Of a stretch of 64,000 nucleotides of DNA, positions 8,691 through 18,633 are shown piece by piece. Position numbers and translations under genes: made by a program. Where the stretch lies: the NCBI RefSeq assembly GCF_900116515.1, contig NZ_FPBA01000021.1:1619-65618 (forward strand). The letters are read 5' to 3'. The notes below the pieces were generated by a model. That model was not told where the DNA came from, made no database searches, and saw only the letters and a list, made by a program, of their open reading frames with translations. The stretch comes from Geodermatophilus amargosae (lineage in GTDB: Bacteria > Actinomycetota > Actinomycetes > Mycobacteriales > Geodermatophilaceae). The first letter of the stretch is position 1; each line of letters begins with the position of its first letter.

Positions 8691-11416
8691 GGCCCGCCCC
8701 CGGGGACCAAGTGATCGCCTCGGATCAGCACGCGCACCGGGTCGTCGAAGGCGCGGTCGGCGAACTCGGCACCGTCACGAAACGTGTCGGCTTCCCCGGC
8801 TTCCGGCACGTCGTTGCGGAACCGGAACCCAGACGGCGGCTCCTCCAACGCCACCCACCGGCCGAGCACGTCCTCCGGCGGCACGCCGAGGAAGCCGAAG
8901 AAGGTGACGTCCCCGCCGATACGGCCCTGAAACGTCGGCAGTATGCGGCGCGCGTCGCCTGCCGGGGGCACCGAGAAGTCGAGTTGGCCGCCCTGGAGGG
9001 CCGAAACCAGATACAGCATGGTGTTCGGGTATCGGTGGAACAGCTGGCCACGGAACACCAGCACCAGGTCGCCTCCGGTCAACCCGGCCGGCCGGTGCTG
9101 CACGTCGCCCGGCCGGTGCTGCACGTCGCCGAGCCCGCTGGTGGGTGTCCAGCGCTGGATGCCGACGATGTCGCCGGCCCGATCCCCGCTGGTGTTGTCG
9201 GCCCGGAACCAGAAGGTGCGCACGGGCGTGCAGCCACTGGCGACGCGGAAGTTGCGCCAGCGAAGCTCCTCCAACAGCCGGGTGTTCAACCCGGCGAGGA
9301 AGGCGTCGACGAAGACTGGGTTGCTGCCGACCGGGACCACGCAGTCCTCGGGCAGCTGGCCCACCCCGGGTAGCAACCAATCCGGGGCCATCTCGGCGAG
9401 CTTGAGCCACACCGGCACGTTCAGGCCGGGGCACGGCTCCGGCGGCTCCGGTGGTTGGTCTGGTGGTCGAGTCACCGTCAGACCGCTGATGGTGCCCAGG
9501 ACTCGGCGCCGGGCCGGCGCCTCCGCCCTGTTCGGGTCGAACGCGTCGGCGAGCTCGGCCGCGAACCGGTCGAGCGCTATCGGCCGCGATAGCGGCGGCG
9601 GCTCGGGCTTGTCGCCGAGATCGTCGAGCAGTTTCTGCAGGTCCTCGGGATCGTCGATGAGGTCGTCAAACCGGTTCTTGAGCGCCTCGAGCAGCGGCTT
9701 GGCAGTCGCCGCGTCGAACTTCGGGTCGTCCTCGCTCTCCCCGAGAGCGGCGAGCAAAAGGGTCAACGGTATCCACGGCATTCGCGGGAGCAGCGCTTCA
9801 CCCATCTGGCGGTCGGTACGGCGTTGCACCTCGTCAAGGTCGCTTTCGTGGGTAGGAAAGCGGTCCTTGCTGAGTGCTGAGAGCGTGGCGGGGAGCATGT
9901 GGTCTGCGAGCGGGTGGGGGCTCTTGCGGGTGGCGCGGGTGAGACGCTGCTCTTCAAATTCGTCGGCGTCGATAGCGATAGCGGCGAAGGGTGGTAGGCC
10001 GGCCTCGACGAGGGGTACCGGCGGGGGCGGCCGGTTGGCGGCTGGGGTCAGCTCTGCTGGGTCTGCGGCCACCGGTTCCGTCAGCGCGGTTCGCGCCGGG
10101 CCGAAGCGCAGCACGCGGCGCATGGCGGGGGAGAACCAGCCCCGCGGCAAGGGCCGGTCGTCGGCGGTGGCGAGTGCGTCGACCGGGCCGGCGGCGGTCA
10201 CCACACGCGGCAGGGCGGGCCCGAGCAGCCACATCCGTCGCTGGGGATCGGCCGGGAACCGGCGCCGCCACAGCGCCTCGGACGCGGCGAGTCCCAGGTT
10301 GAGGTGCCGCACCCGTTCCGCCGTCACCTCGAGCGCACCAGCCTGCTCGGCCGCCTGCTCGGCCAGCTCCTCCTGAAACTCGACGGCCAGTCGCAATCCG
10401 AGTCCGGCCACCCCACGGTGCCGCGGGTCGCCGTTGAGCGCCGCACCCCAGGCCGCCTGGTCCGCGTCGTCGTGCCAGGCGCTGCCGTAGTGGGGCAGCC
10501 CGACGATCGGCCGGCCGGTCTTGTCCTTTTCCGGCGTCCGCAGCAGTGCGAGATCCTTGAACACCTTGTCGGGCAGCGGGTCGTCAGGAGGCGCGCCGAT
10601 CGCGGTCAGCGCCCCGGCGAGCGTCATCGGCGGCACGTCCTTCAGCCGCTCGTAAATCAGCTGCGTCCGACCGATGGAGGGGTCCGGGTCGCCCGGCTGC
10701 CGCTTGTCGGCGAGGGATCCGAGCCGGTCGGCGAGGGTGCGGAAGTCACCTCCGGGTCCGGTCCGGAACTGCCAGGTTGCATAGACCGGGAGGGTGACCG
10801 GGCCGGCCTGGTCTGTGCTCCACGCGTTGCGCAGTTCGCCGTCCACGACGACGAACATGGGTACCAGTACCGCGGTGTGCCGGGCGCCGGACGCGAGCGG
10901 GCCGCGGCGGGACAGCAGCCGAGCCAGCGTGTGGTCACCCACTTCCTGCACGTGCGCCCAGGTCGGCGACTTTCTGAGCGGATAGTCGCGCAGCATCGAC
11001 TTGGCCAGCGTCACCGTGTCGCCGGCGACCTCGATCTCCTCGTCTGTCCCGACCAGCAGCGCCAGCCACGGACGCAGCCGGCGCTCGGTCGCGGCGGGGG
11101 TCCGCTGCGGCGTGTACCGCCAGGGCAGCGTCGGGTCGGCGAACTCCACGTACGGGCACATGGTGGTCTCGGCGTCGATCGCGCCGGGTGACGGGAAACG
11201 GCCGGTGATCGCGCCGCGGTGCAGCCCGTCGACGTCGCCCGGGCCGGCGAGCAGCACCGTGAGCTGGGCGGTCTTGCTGCCTGTGACGCCACCAGTCGGG
11301 TCGGTGCCCGTGAGCTGTACCGTCGTCCTGGCCCGTGGCCGGGCCTTCTCGACGCCGTCGACGAGTGCGCCGACGGCTGCTCGCCGCCAGCCCCGAAAGA
11401 TGACTTGGGTAACCAT
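8687..11416 (-). CDS. giant-operon protein C (909 aa), unknown function
   Basis: The ATG at 11416 is preceded by a good ribosome binding site (GAGGAA) and lies 8 bp after the previous stop, so it is preferred over upstream in-frame codons. The N-terminal region has TVLLAGPGDVDGLHRGAITG followed by YVEFADPTLPWRYTP and RLRPWLALLVG. The C-terminal third has PVFVDAFLAGLNTRLLEELR and GGDLVLVFRGQLFHRYPNTM, which I recall as hallmarks of a widespread unannotated family in which this tail reads like GLNHEMARELLWREYP; not verified. A charged helical middle (residues about 590-680) separates the two ends. A perfect 21-bp duplication adds a second GDVQHRP near residue 770. No signal peptide or membrane span. 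Probable subunit of the same assembly as genes A to E. Confidence 0.8.
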   Translation of the reverse strand: MVTQVIFRGWRRAAVGALVDGVEKARPRARTTVQLTGTDPTGGVTGSKTAQLTVLLAGPGDVDGLHRGAITGRFPSPGAIDAETTMCPYVEFADPTLPWRYTPQRTPAATERRLRPWLALLVGTDEEIEVAGDTVTLAKSMLRDYPLRKSPTWAHVQEVGDHTLARLLSRRGPLASGARHTAVLVPMFVVVDGELRNAWSTDQAGPVTLPVYATWQFRTGPGGDFRTLADRLGSLADKRQPGDPDPSIGRTQLIYERLKDVPPMTLAGALTAIGAPPDDPLPDKVFKDLALLRTPEKDKTGRPIVGLPHYGSAWHDDADQAAWGAALNGDPRHRGVAGLGLRLAVEFQEELAEQAAEQAGALEVTAERVRHLNLGLAASEALWRRRFPADPQRRMWLLGPALPRVVTAAGPVDALATADDRPLPRGWFSPAMRRVLRFGPARTALTEPVAADPAELTPAANRPPPPVPLVEAGLPPFAAIAIDADEFEEQRLTRATRKSPHPLADHMLPATLSALSKDRFPTHESDLDEVQRRTDRQMGEALLPRMPWIPLTLLLAALGESEDDPKFDAATAKPLLEALKNRFDDLIDDPEDLQKLLDDLGDKPEPPPLSRPIALDRFAAELADAFDPNRAEAPARRRVLGTISGLTVTRPPDQPPEPPEPCPGLNVPVWLKLAEMAPDWLLPGVGQLPEDCVVPVGSNPVFVDAFLAGLNTRLLEELRWRNFRVASGCTPVRTFWFRADNTSGDRAGDIVGIQRWTPTSGLGDVQHRPGDVQHRPAGLTGGDLVLVFRGQLFHRYPNTMLYLVSALQGGQLDFSVPPAGDARRILPTFQGRIGGDVTFFGFLGVPPEDVLGRWVALEEPPSGFRFRNDVPEAGEADTFRDGAEFADRAFDDPVRVLIRGDHLVPGGGP
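9089..9130 (-). repeat. perfect 21-bp tandem duplication inside gene C
   Basis: Two identical 21-bp units, 9089-9109 and 9110-9130, encode the heptapeptide GDVQHRP twice in succession. The duplication keeps the reading frame and looks recent because the copies are identical. Confidence 0.9.
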
Positions 11417-11423
11417 CGTTTCC

Positions 11424-14400
11424 TCACAGGTCAGTAAGGGTGAGGAGGTCTCCGACTGGCACGGCGACGGCGTTGCGCGCGGCCCGGGCGAGCTGGTGCG
11501 CCTGGGCCTCTCCCGTGGCGGCAGCCAGTGGCTGACCGGCGAGGTCCAGCACCTGCCACAGCTCCGGTCGAATCTCGATCTCCGGCGCACGGCGCCCCCC
11601 ATCGAGACGGCCTTCCCGTACCAGAGCGGCCTCCACCAGCCACCGCGGCGCCTCCAGAGGTTCAGCGCGCCTCCGGGGCGGTTCTGGCGCCGGCAGCCGA
11701 ATCTCCTCCACCTCCACCGGGTGCGATATCTCAATAGACACCGCGTCCGGGCCCGTCCCCAGCCGCACCCCCGACGGCAGACGCTCGAACGATCGGCGGG
11801 TCAGCGCCTCCGCCTCGGTCAGCTCCGTGAAACTGCCCGGGGCGAACCAGTCCAGCTCCTCGCCCGACACCTCGGCACCGCTGGCGGTGATGGTCTCGAC
11901 ACGCCGCAGAGGCGACCCCTCGAACCGTTCCAGCAGCAGCCCCAGCGGCGCGCGGGTCTGTTCCCACACGATGCCGGTCGGCGGCAGCACCGGCCTCGGG
12001 GAGGAGGGCAGCGGGCGCAGAGACACCCTCACGTCCTCGCCAGTCGCCCGAAGATTCGCCGGGTCGCGCAACTCGGCCGCCAGCACATCCAGCGCGCTGG
12101 AGACCGGGCTGACGGTCGGCGGTGCGTCGCTGCCCAGTTCGAAAGTCTTGCTGGCGCAGATGTCGATCCACATCACTTCGATGCACGCCCTGGCGGTGAA
12201 CCGGACCGGCCCGGGCCCCGACAGGGTTCCACTGACCGTGATCCCGGCGAAGGTCCGGCCCCGCCACTGCACCTGCATGCCGACGCTGAAGGGGGCCTCG
12301 AAGTGGAACGGCTCGAGCCGGATCAGCGCGTCGAACTGGAAGAATCCGCGTACCCGCAAGTCCCCCTTGAGTTGGGCGACAACCTCCGCGGACGCGCCGA
12401 ACTGCACCGTGTTCGGCGTGATCGCGAAGTACCCCTCCAGACGCAGACGCAGGGCACTGTCGGCAGATCCGGACGATAAGGCCAGCCGCGTCAAGGTTCG
12501 CGGCACTACGAGCGATCCGGGCGCGAACTCGGGATGGAAGCCGCCGGCACTGAACAACGTGTACGGCTCGGCACCCCAACTGGCACGCAGCATCAGCCCG
12601 CCGGTGACCGGGAAGGTCTCCAGCAGCCGCGAGTTGACCAGCACCGCGTCGAACGCGAACGTGCTGTGCACCAGATCCAACACGCCGACAAAGTCACACC
12701 GCAGCCGCAGCAGCGGCCCCTCCGCCAGCGGGTTCTCAACACTGGCCTGAGCCGTGCCGAGCACCACCGCCCGCGTCGGCCCGGGGAACTCCAAGAACAC
12801 CCCGACGTCCAGCGTCACGATCTTGGCCCACTGCAACTGCAGCGTCGGGCCGACTACACACACCCTCTCAGCCGGGGGGAACACCGCGTCCAGCTCGGTG
12901 AGCGCCGCTGGCAGGTCACGCAGCGGATCCTCGGATGACAGCAGACGTCTGGCCGTGCCGCTCGCGTACCGCTCATGCAACGCGTCCACGTCGATCCGGC
13001 GGTTGACCCCGACGAGCCCGCCAACCTTGATCAGCGTGACGCCGAAGCCGAGTTGGATCCCGGGAAAGAAACGCGCCGACAGCATCACGAGCAGCGAGAA
13101 CCCCGGCTGCCCGCCAGGCAACCTGGTGTCGAGCACCCCGACCGCCCGTACGCTGACCTGCTGCAACCGCAACGCGAGCGCGCCGGAATAGCGGCCGCTG
13201 CCCTCGTCGTAGCCAACGAACCCACCGCCGGAAACCGGACCGGCGGCCACGACCATTCCCGCGCCTCTCGGCGGCCGAGAGCCCAGGGACAGGTCGAGAT
13301 CGCCGAATGCGCCGGGCGGGCCACCGTTCAGCGGTTGGAAGCCCAGCTCGACCCCGGCTCCGTCGATGCTGAGAAGTACTGGCCCGAGCTCAGCCTCGAT
13401 CCGCGCCGAGGCGCCCACGGCGAGGCCTGACCCGGAGGTCACGGCTTCGAACTCCAGCTGGGTGATCTTGACACGGCCGAGTTGAATGCTCGTCGCTATT
13501 GCGACCGCCAGCGAGCCGCTTCCCTGAAGGATCAGGCCGTGCCGGGAGGACCACACCAGGGTTAGCCCGACTGTCAGGCTGGGCGCCTTCCCCTCCAGCA
13601 GCAGGCTGAGGAAGTCGTCGTCACCGGCGAGATCGAGGACCGCACGCAGGACCGTGGTGCCAAGGACCACCCGCAGGTCCGGCGCCGTGGCTGAGCCTTG
13701 AAGCTGCAAGCCGAAGGCGACATCGGCAACTTCGACCCGGCTGGTGTCTCGGCCGCCAACGAGGAGCCACGGCTTTAGTGGAGCACCACGCAGGATTGCG
13801 CCGGCGTCGAGGACCGCCGGTGCGCCCGCCAGCCGCGGAGTAACCGAGCCAGGCCGCAGCTCTACGCCCACCGCGCTGTCGGCGGCAAGTCCGCCGGCCA
13901 ACTCCAGTTCGAAGAGACCGCCGGCCGGAATGGTGGTGCCGAAGTCGCCTTCGGCGTACAGGCTAACCAGGAGTCCATTCGGCGCTAGCCGAGGTTGGTC
14001 AGCGGGTGGGATAGGCAACAAGGACAGGCCTAGCTCGACGTGGGCCCCGTCCACCTCACGCCAGCTGACTAGCGGGACCTGGACCTCGCGCAGTCGGTCC
14101 AGCGCGGGATTGTCGGCCGCGAAATAGGTCATCATCAGCGGATGGTGTGCCATGCGGCGGCTGGCGGGTATGCCGAAAGCATGCGCAGCCCGCTCCAGCC
14201 GGGCGGTCAGTTTCTCGTGGTCCAGGGGCCCGCCCCAGCCGTACACCTCGGCGGCCAGCACCGCCGGATCCGCAATCAGCTGGGATAGGCGCTCCCAGCG
14301 CAGTTCGATGCGGGTATACCCGATCCGGCCGGGCGTCCTATCGGCGGCCACGGGCTGCAGCTCGATGACCCCGGCGAGGAGCAGGGACGCGAACAGCGCG

Positions 14401-14816
14401 GGATGGTGCAGCTCAAGGTGGTTGGCGAACAGAGTTGCGGCAAGGTCGACCGGGAAGGTCCGCCAGAACTCCGGCCGGTCCAGTGGAGTCGGGCCGGTGG
14501 GCTGGTCGGTCGTAAGATCATGCAGTACTGCGAACAGGGCGATGGCGGCGTCGAGCGTATCGAGCGCGTCCTCCATCGCCAGGTCGTTGACGCCCACGCG
14601 CCCGTCCAAGGCCTCGACGAGGTCGGCGAGCCGCCGCTCGAAGCCGAGCGCCGCGACGAACACCTGCACCGGATCATCGGCGTCCTCGGCTACCCGCCAG
14701 CCGTGGTCAAGCAGGAGTAGCCGGAACGTGTCTGGTGTGGCCACCGCCTCCTCGAGGGGCCGCAGCACCTCGCGCAACGTGCGGGCGAGATTGACCACGA
14801 AATCTGTGCCAGCCAT
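11424..14816 (-). CDS. giant-operon protein B (1130 aa), DUF6603-like beta-rich protein
   Basis: The ATG at 14816 shares its A with the preceding TGA. Residues 1 to about 250 are helical (LARTLREVLRPLEEAVATPD at the start). Residues about 260-960 are a long run of amphipathic beta strands with repeated Gly and Leu (LTVGLTLVWSSRHGLILQGS), including ARFFPGIQLGFGV, then TLIKVGGLVGVNRRID near residue 585, then VVGPTLQLQWAKIVTLDVGV. This pattern resembles what I remember of DUF6603 proteins, found in bacteria and fungi without known function; the assignment is from memory. The strand pattern could form a beta-sandwich array or a barrel-like lipid or surface-binding structure. The tail (about 970-1130) is helical and charged. 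No signal peptide, so it is either cytoplasmic or exported by a dedicated route. Confidence 0.8.
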   Translation of the reverse strand: MAGTDFVVNLARTLREVLRPLEEAVATPDTFRLLLLDHGWRVAEDADDPVQVFVAALGFERRLADLVEALDGRVGVNDLAMEDALDTLDAAIALFAVLHDLTTDQPTGPTPLDRPEFWRTFPVDLAATLFANHLELHHPALFASLLLAGVIELQPVAADRTPGRIGYTRIELRWERLSQLIADPAVLAAEVYGWGGPLDHEKLTARLERAAHAFGIPASRRMAHHPLMMTYFAADNPALDRLREVQVPLVSWREVDGAHVELGLSLLPIPPADQPRLAPNGLLVSLYAEGDFGTTIPAGGLFELELAGGLAADSAVGVELRPGSVTPRLAGAPAVLDAGAILRGAPLKPWLLVGGRDTSRVEVADVAFGLQLQGSATAPDLRVVLGTTVLRAVLDLAGDDDFLSLLLEGKAPSLTVGLTLVWSSRHGLILQGSGSLAVAIATSIQLGRVKITQLEFEAVTSGSGLAVGASARIEAELGPVLLSIDGAGVELGFQPLNGGPPGAFGDLDLSLGSRPPRGAGMVVAAGPVSGGGFVGYDEGSGRYSGALALRLQQVSVRAVGVLDTRLPGGQPGFSLLVMLSARFFPGIQLGFGVTLIKVGGLVGVNRRIDVDALHERYASGTARRLLSSEDPLRDLPAALTELDAVFPPAERVCVVGPTLQLQWAKIVTLDVGVFLEFPGPTRAVVLGTAQASVENPLAEGPLLRLRCDFVGVLDLVHSTFAFDAVLVNSRLLETFPVTGGLMLRASWGAEPYTLFSAGGFHPEFAPGSLVVPRTLTRLALSSGSADSALRLRLEGYFAITPNTVQFGASAEVVAQLKGDLRVRGFFQFDALIRLEPFHFEAPFSVGMQVQWRGRTFAGITVSGTLSGPGPVRFTARACIEVMWIDICASKTFELGSDAPPTVSPVSSALDVLAAELRDPANLRATGEDVRVSLRPLPSSPRPVLPPTGIVWEQTRAPLGLLLERFEGSPLRRVETITASGAEVSGEELDWFAPGSFTELTEAEALTRRSFERLPSGVRLGTGPDAVSIEISHPVEVEEIRLPAPEPPRRRAEPLEAPRWLVEAALVREGRLDGGRRAPEIEIRPELWQVLDLAGQPLAAATGEAQAHQLARAARNAVAVPVGDLLTLTDL

Positions 14817-17554
14817 CAGAGTTCTTCCAGTGATCGCTGCACCCCGAGCTGGTCTGGCACCTGCTGGGTGTTGGCCGACACATCGTCATGCAAAGAGACG
14901 TCGTACCAGCGGATTCGGTCGTAGATTTCGTGGAACATAACCCGAATCACCCGGTCGAACCGGGCAGGATCGGTGGCCGCAAGCTGCGCCAGCTCGCTCT
15001 TGCGGTCCTGGATCTGCATTGGATTGAACACCCCGAGCGCTCCGGCCAGATTGGCTAAGTCAGCCACCTGCATACCGCCGTAGGTGTAGAGCACCCCGGT
15101 GCCCTGCTCGAGGATCACCTGGTACGCGTCGAAGTCGGGGTCATGAGCCCTCACCTCATAGCTGACCGACCGCGCACCCAGGTCTAGGGCTACCTCGACG
15201 TGCTGGTTGGGCGGCACGAGCGGCGCGCCGAGCGTGGTATGTGCGCCCTGGTCGAGCCGGCCCGTCCTGCCCCAACCGAGAAACTGGGGCCGGTCGAGCG
15301 CCCCCGGCGTCGCGGGCAGCTGTCCGGACTGGGTGACCGCGCCCCAGCGCCAGTGCAGATGGGTGCATAGGTCTGCGCAGAAGGGCGCCGGTACAACCTC
15401 CCGCCCACCGTGCAGACCCATGCCGGGATGGACATGCAGATTATCGTATGCGCCCTGCCGACCCCATTTTTCGACCGTCATGGTGTACTCCTCGTCCCCG
15501 GCCGGCCACCGCACCTTGATCTCGCGGTCGAGGCCGCCATCGAGGTTGGCGCCGGTTAGCTCGCCGCGACGATAAACAGCGACGAATCGCCGACTGCCGC
15601 TCGACAGTGGGGTCACGTAATCGAATAGCCATGACCAATGAGGCAAACCTGGCAGGTTCCGAGTCAGGTGCCCCCGCCGAGCGACCGCGCCGGCGAATTT
15701 CAGGGCAAGCCGATCAGGAAGAAAATTGCCGAGAGAGGGGTCCAGGACGGTGGCTAGAAGTCGGCCGCTCTCCCACTCGGCTCCCCACAGCCCCCACTCG
15801 GGGACCGCCTCGCCGCTACATTGAATGAAGACTTCTGATACGTCCTCTCGATCCCACTTATAGGTGCTGTCGTCGTCGCTGGAATTGCTGTCCGTTGTCA
15901 GCGTTATCTGCTGCGTCCCCGTGAGGAAGTGGTGCAGATCGGCATGGACCGGCAGGTCGGTCGGGAACACGTTGCTGGGGTGCAACCTGATAGACCCAGC
16001 CAGCCAGTCGATCTTGGACAGCCGTCCCGTCTCGGATTTGGGCGGACGCCGGTAGCGGATCGACATCTGCGGATACAACTTGTTTCCGATGGCGGCTCCG
16101 CCAGGGTCGAAGTCGTTGTTCTTGTCCTTAAAGGTGACGCTCAGCACCGCCTCGACGCTCCAATGTCCAGGAATCCGCCAGGTTAGGGCGAGTCGCACTG
16201 CACCGAGGAACCCGCCCGTCGTGCTGTTGCTAGTGGCGTCAGTCAGCACCTGTAGTTCTGGTGCCTCGGCTGTATTGGCAAAGGCCTGGGCGAAGGGCAA
16301 CACTTGTTCCTGTTCCCCGGCGAACTTCACCCGCGGCGCGCTGAACTCAATCCGGCTGAAGATCTCCTCGACCTGCGAAAACGGGTCGCCGGGCCGGTTC
16401 TTGAGTCGTACGTTGACCAGTCGCAACCCCTGCGCGGGCCCAGGTTCGACGCTGCAGGCCCACGCTGGCTGTGTGCCGACCTCGAGGTCGAACGGATCGG
16501 TCGCAGGCTTGGACTCTCCCGTTTTCCACCCTACGGTGTCGCAGATCGGCCGCTGCGAGTCGATCAAGATCCGCGGGCGGCGGCCGAGGTTTGTGTCCCG
16601 CCAACTGTTGAGCTGCTCGCGTAGAGCGGCCCAACATGGTCGGCAGAATTCCACGCCAGGGGCCTGGATGGGTAGTGCCGTTGAGTTGGGCTGCCGGCGC
16701 ATCAAGCAGTCGAAGTCACCTCGCAATACGCCGAATCGGTAACCGGCGCCGCCTTCCACTAGCTGGGTTCGTCCAGTCGCTTTTCTGATAGTGCTCTCGT
16801 CCGGCTCCTCGCCCTGGTGGGGGTGAAACGTGAGCGTGGTTTTGCGGTCGATGCCCCAACCGGGTGGGAAGCCGATGACCTCTTGCGCCCGCCCGCCGGC
16901 GGCCAACTCCGCGCGCTGTGACTCGGTCAGTACGAGGATGTTCGGCCGCGGTTCCACCAGGGTCAGTGGAGCACGGCGAAATTCCAGCCCAGGCAGTTCG
17001 AATTCGTCGGACAGTTGGGCGAACGTCTGGGCGACCCCGCGGACGAGCACCTTGCCCCAATGCTCGCCGGCGACGACCACGGCGACGAGTGGCACCGGGT
17101 ACCGCGGCGTCGACGTCAGCTGGTACAGCTCGGCCGGCTGGTCGCCCTTGACAAGTACGGCGACCAGGGAGCCAACTCGGCCTTGCCGACCCTGCTCGGG
17201 CCATACGCGTATGGCCGACTCTTCGGTGACACTACCCTCCCCGAGTACCCGCAGGCTCGTCGTGGCCAGATAGTTGCGGAGATTGTCCTGTTTGGCCTCG
17301 ACTATCTCAAGGTGGGCGCCGAACTGTTCCAGACCGAGATCGCCAGCCTGCTGGTCCGCATACACCGAAATTGTCCGCTTCGCCGGCTCGAGGGTCAGCA
17401 CGTCGTTGAACGGCGGAACCGACAGGATGCGGTGCCATGCGTCCTTGACCACATCGACAAACTCATGGCCGAGAGCAAATCCGTGTCCAAGTAGCAGCAG
17501 GCTGAACCCAGTCAGCGGGTGGCGACCGGTTGAGTTGGTTAGAGAAAAAATCAC
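14816..17554 (-). CDS. giant-operon protein A (912 aa), unknown function
   Basis: The GTG start at 17554 overlaps the preceding stop (GTGA). The product opens with SLTNSTGRHPLTGFSLLLLG, moderately hydrophobic but not a convincing signal peptide. It has mixed alpha/beta character with a cysteine- and histidine-bearing stretch APFCADLCTHLHWRWG near residues 722-738, which could bind metal, and a C-terminal helical segment RVIRVMFHEIYDRIRWYDVS. GVEFCRPCWAALREQLNSW near the middle is a second Cys-x-x-Cys. The gene uses more A/T-ending codons than the core genes around comEA, pointing to foreign origin. No characterised enzyme family is recognised; a metal-binding structural subunit is possible but unsupported beyond these motifs. 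Confidence 0.75.
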   Translation of the reverse strand: MIFSLTNSTGRHPLTGFSLLLLGHGFALGHEFVDVVKDAWHRILSVPPFNDVLTLEPAKRTISVYADQQAGDLGLEQFGAHLEIVEAKQDNLRNYLATTSLRVLGEGSVTEESAIRVWPEQGRQGRVGSLVAVLVKGDQPAELYQLTSTPRYPVPLVAVVVAGEHWGKVLVRGVAQTFAQLSDEFELPGLEFRRAPLTLVEPRPNILVLTESQRAELAAGGRAQEVIGFPPGWGIDRKTTLTFHPHQGEEPDESTIRKATGRTQLVEGGAGYRFGVLRGDFDCLMRRQPNSTALPIQAPGVEFCRPCWAALREQLNSWRDTNLGRRPRILIDSQRPICDTVGWKTGESKPATDPFDLEVGTQPAWACSVEPGPAQGLRLVNVRLKNRPGDPFSQVEEIFSRIEFSAPRVKFAGEQEQVLPFAQAFANTAEAPELQVLTDATSNSTTGGFLGAVRLALTWRIPGHWSVEAVLSVTFKDKNNDFDPGGAAIGNKLYPQMSIRYRRPPKSETGRLSKIDWLAGSIRLHPSNVFPTDLPVHADLHHFLTGTQQITLTTDSNSSDDDSTYKWDREDVSEVFIQCSGEAVPEWGLWGAEWESGRLLATVLDPSLGNFLPDRLALKFAGAVARRGHLTRNLPGLPHWSWLFDYVTPLSSGSRRFVAVYRRGELTGANLDGGLDREIKVRWPAGDEEYTMTVEKWGRQGAYDNLHVHPGMGLHGGREVVPAPFCADLCTHLHWRWGAVTQSGQLPATPGALDRPQFLGWGRTGRLDQGAHTTLGAPLVPPNQHVEVALDLGARSVSYEVRAHDPDFDAYQVILEQGTGVLYTYGGMQVADLANLAGALGVFNPMQIQDRKSELAQLAATDPARFDRVIRVMFHEIYDRIRWYDVSLHDDVSANTQQVPDQLGVQRSLEEL

Positions 17555-18633
17555 GACGTGCTGCCCACGTTACGTGTCAACAAGCATGTTTGGGTTGCGG
17601 GTGAGGCGGCCAGGCATTCATCGCAGCGTAGACTTATCTTGGTGACGTTCGGAGCGCCTATGGCGGCATCCCTTGTATCGCAAAACAAGCTGAAGGTCTC
17701 TAGTCGGCGCCACCGGCGTCCTGCCCCGCTCGCGCCAGTGGAACCAGTGGGACGACGGGCGACCGGACCGGCAGGTGCAGGGCTAGGGACGGTGCGGCTC
17801 CGTTCCATAGGGCCGGCGAGGCGTCGGCGAATGAGAAAGAAGCCGCAAGCGTTGCTGCTGAGTGCTACCTCCTCGATGGCGCCCAGGCGAATAACCACGG
17901 AGGTCTGCCCGAGGTTTACGACAAGCTCCAGACGGAACGGGACGCGGAAGGTCGTCCCCCCGACGTAAACCAGAACCTTGGAAGTTTGACTTGAGGTCAG
18001 CCGGTCCCCGTCCGTGAGCACGACCATGGCCTCTGGCTTCACTGGGCTGCTGCGCGTGGTCTCCGCTGCACGCCGCAGCTCTCGAAGCGTGGCCAGCCAG
18101 CGGGCGAGCGGTCTTGCACCGTCTTGGTCTAGGCAGGTCACCGCAGCATCCAGAATCCGCCTGTCGAGCAGCCGGTACGTCGCCTCGAGCAGCCGATACT
18201 GACCGCCCATCCGAGCCTCCGCCATCCTCTCGGCCAGCAGCTCGCTGGCCATGGCCGCGAGGATGGTGTCAGTGTCGGCCCCGCCGGCTGTAAGCGCCCG
18301 CACGCTTGTCGGGCTCCTCGATTCAGCTACGGGCATCGCGCACCTCCTGAAGATCCAACTGAGCCGGCTCACGACGGATTTCGAAAAGCAGGTCCAGGCT
18401 TGCCACAACCGCGTTGAGGCATCCGGGATGGACCAAGCCGTTCGCGCGACCTCGGTGCGGGCCTGCTCGTGGAGCCAGCGACGTTCCCGTCGACGGCGGC
18501 GGGCTTGCGGCGAGCCGACCGTCGCGGCGAGCAGCCCGGCCAGGGCTAGAGCGGCGGCCACAACCACGGGGATCCACCACGAAAAGGACTGCCCATCGAC
18601 AACCCGCGGTGCGGCCTCCAGCTCCGCAGCCAC
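17551..18633 (-). CDS. membrane-anchored C-terminal part of the broken PASTA protein
   Basis: This 360-residue frame begins GTG GCT GCG, but the residues before it in frame (GTS, then VAAELE) form the natural end of the PASTA domain of the upstream frame. It is therefore probably the second half of one protein separated by a single lost G in a GGG run near 18645. Visible parts are a transmembrane helix (about residues 19-41, SWWIPVVVAAALALAGLLAA), a basic juxtamembrane stretch (ARRRRRERR), a helical region (ELLAERMAEARMGGQYRLLE), then a beta-rich cytoplasmic domain (SKVLVYVGGTTFRVPFRLEL and TSVVIRLGAIEEVALSSNAC). The cytoplasmic domain is not a kinase and is unrecognised. Its stop overlaps gene A, so it heads the giant operon. 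Confidence 0.65.
   Translation of the reverse strand: MAAELEAAPRVVDGQSFSWWIPVVVAAALALAGLLAATVGSPQARRRRRERRWLHEQARTEVARTAWSIPDASTRLWQAWTCFSKSVVSRLSWIFRRCAMPVAESRSPTSVRALTAGGADTDTILAAMASELLAERMAEARMGGQYRLLEATYRLLDRRILDAAVTCLDQDGARPLARWLATLRELRRAAETTRSSPVKPEAMVVLTDGDRLTSSQTSKVLVYVGGTTFRVPFRLELVVNLGQTSVVIRLGAIEEVALSSNACGFFLIRRRLAGPMERSRTVPSPAPAGPVARRPTGSTGASGAGRRWRRLETFSLFCDTRDAAIGAPNVTKISLRCDECLAASPATQTCLLTRNVGSTS

Noticed and set aside
3487-8714. Many long plus-strand frames opposite the giant genes
   Set aside because: They are antisense shadows produced by high GC third positions: rich in Arg, Pro and Gly, without ribosome binding sites or coherent domains.
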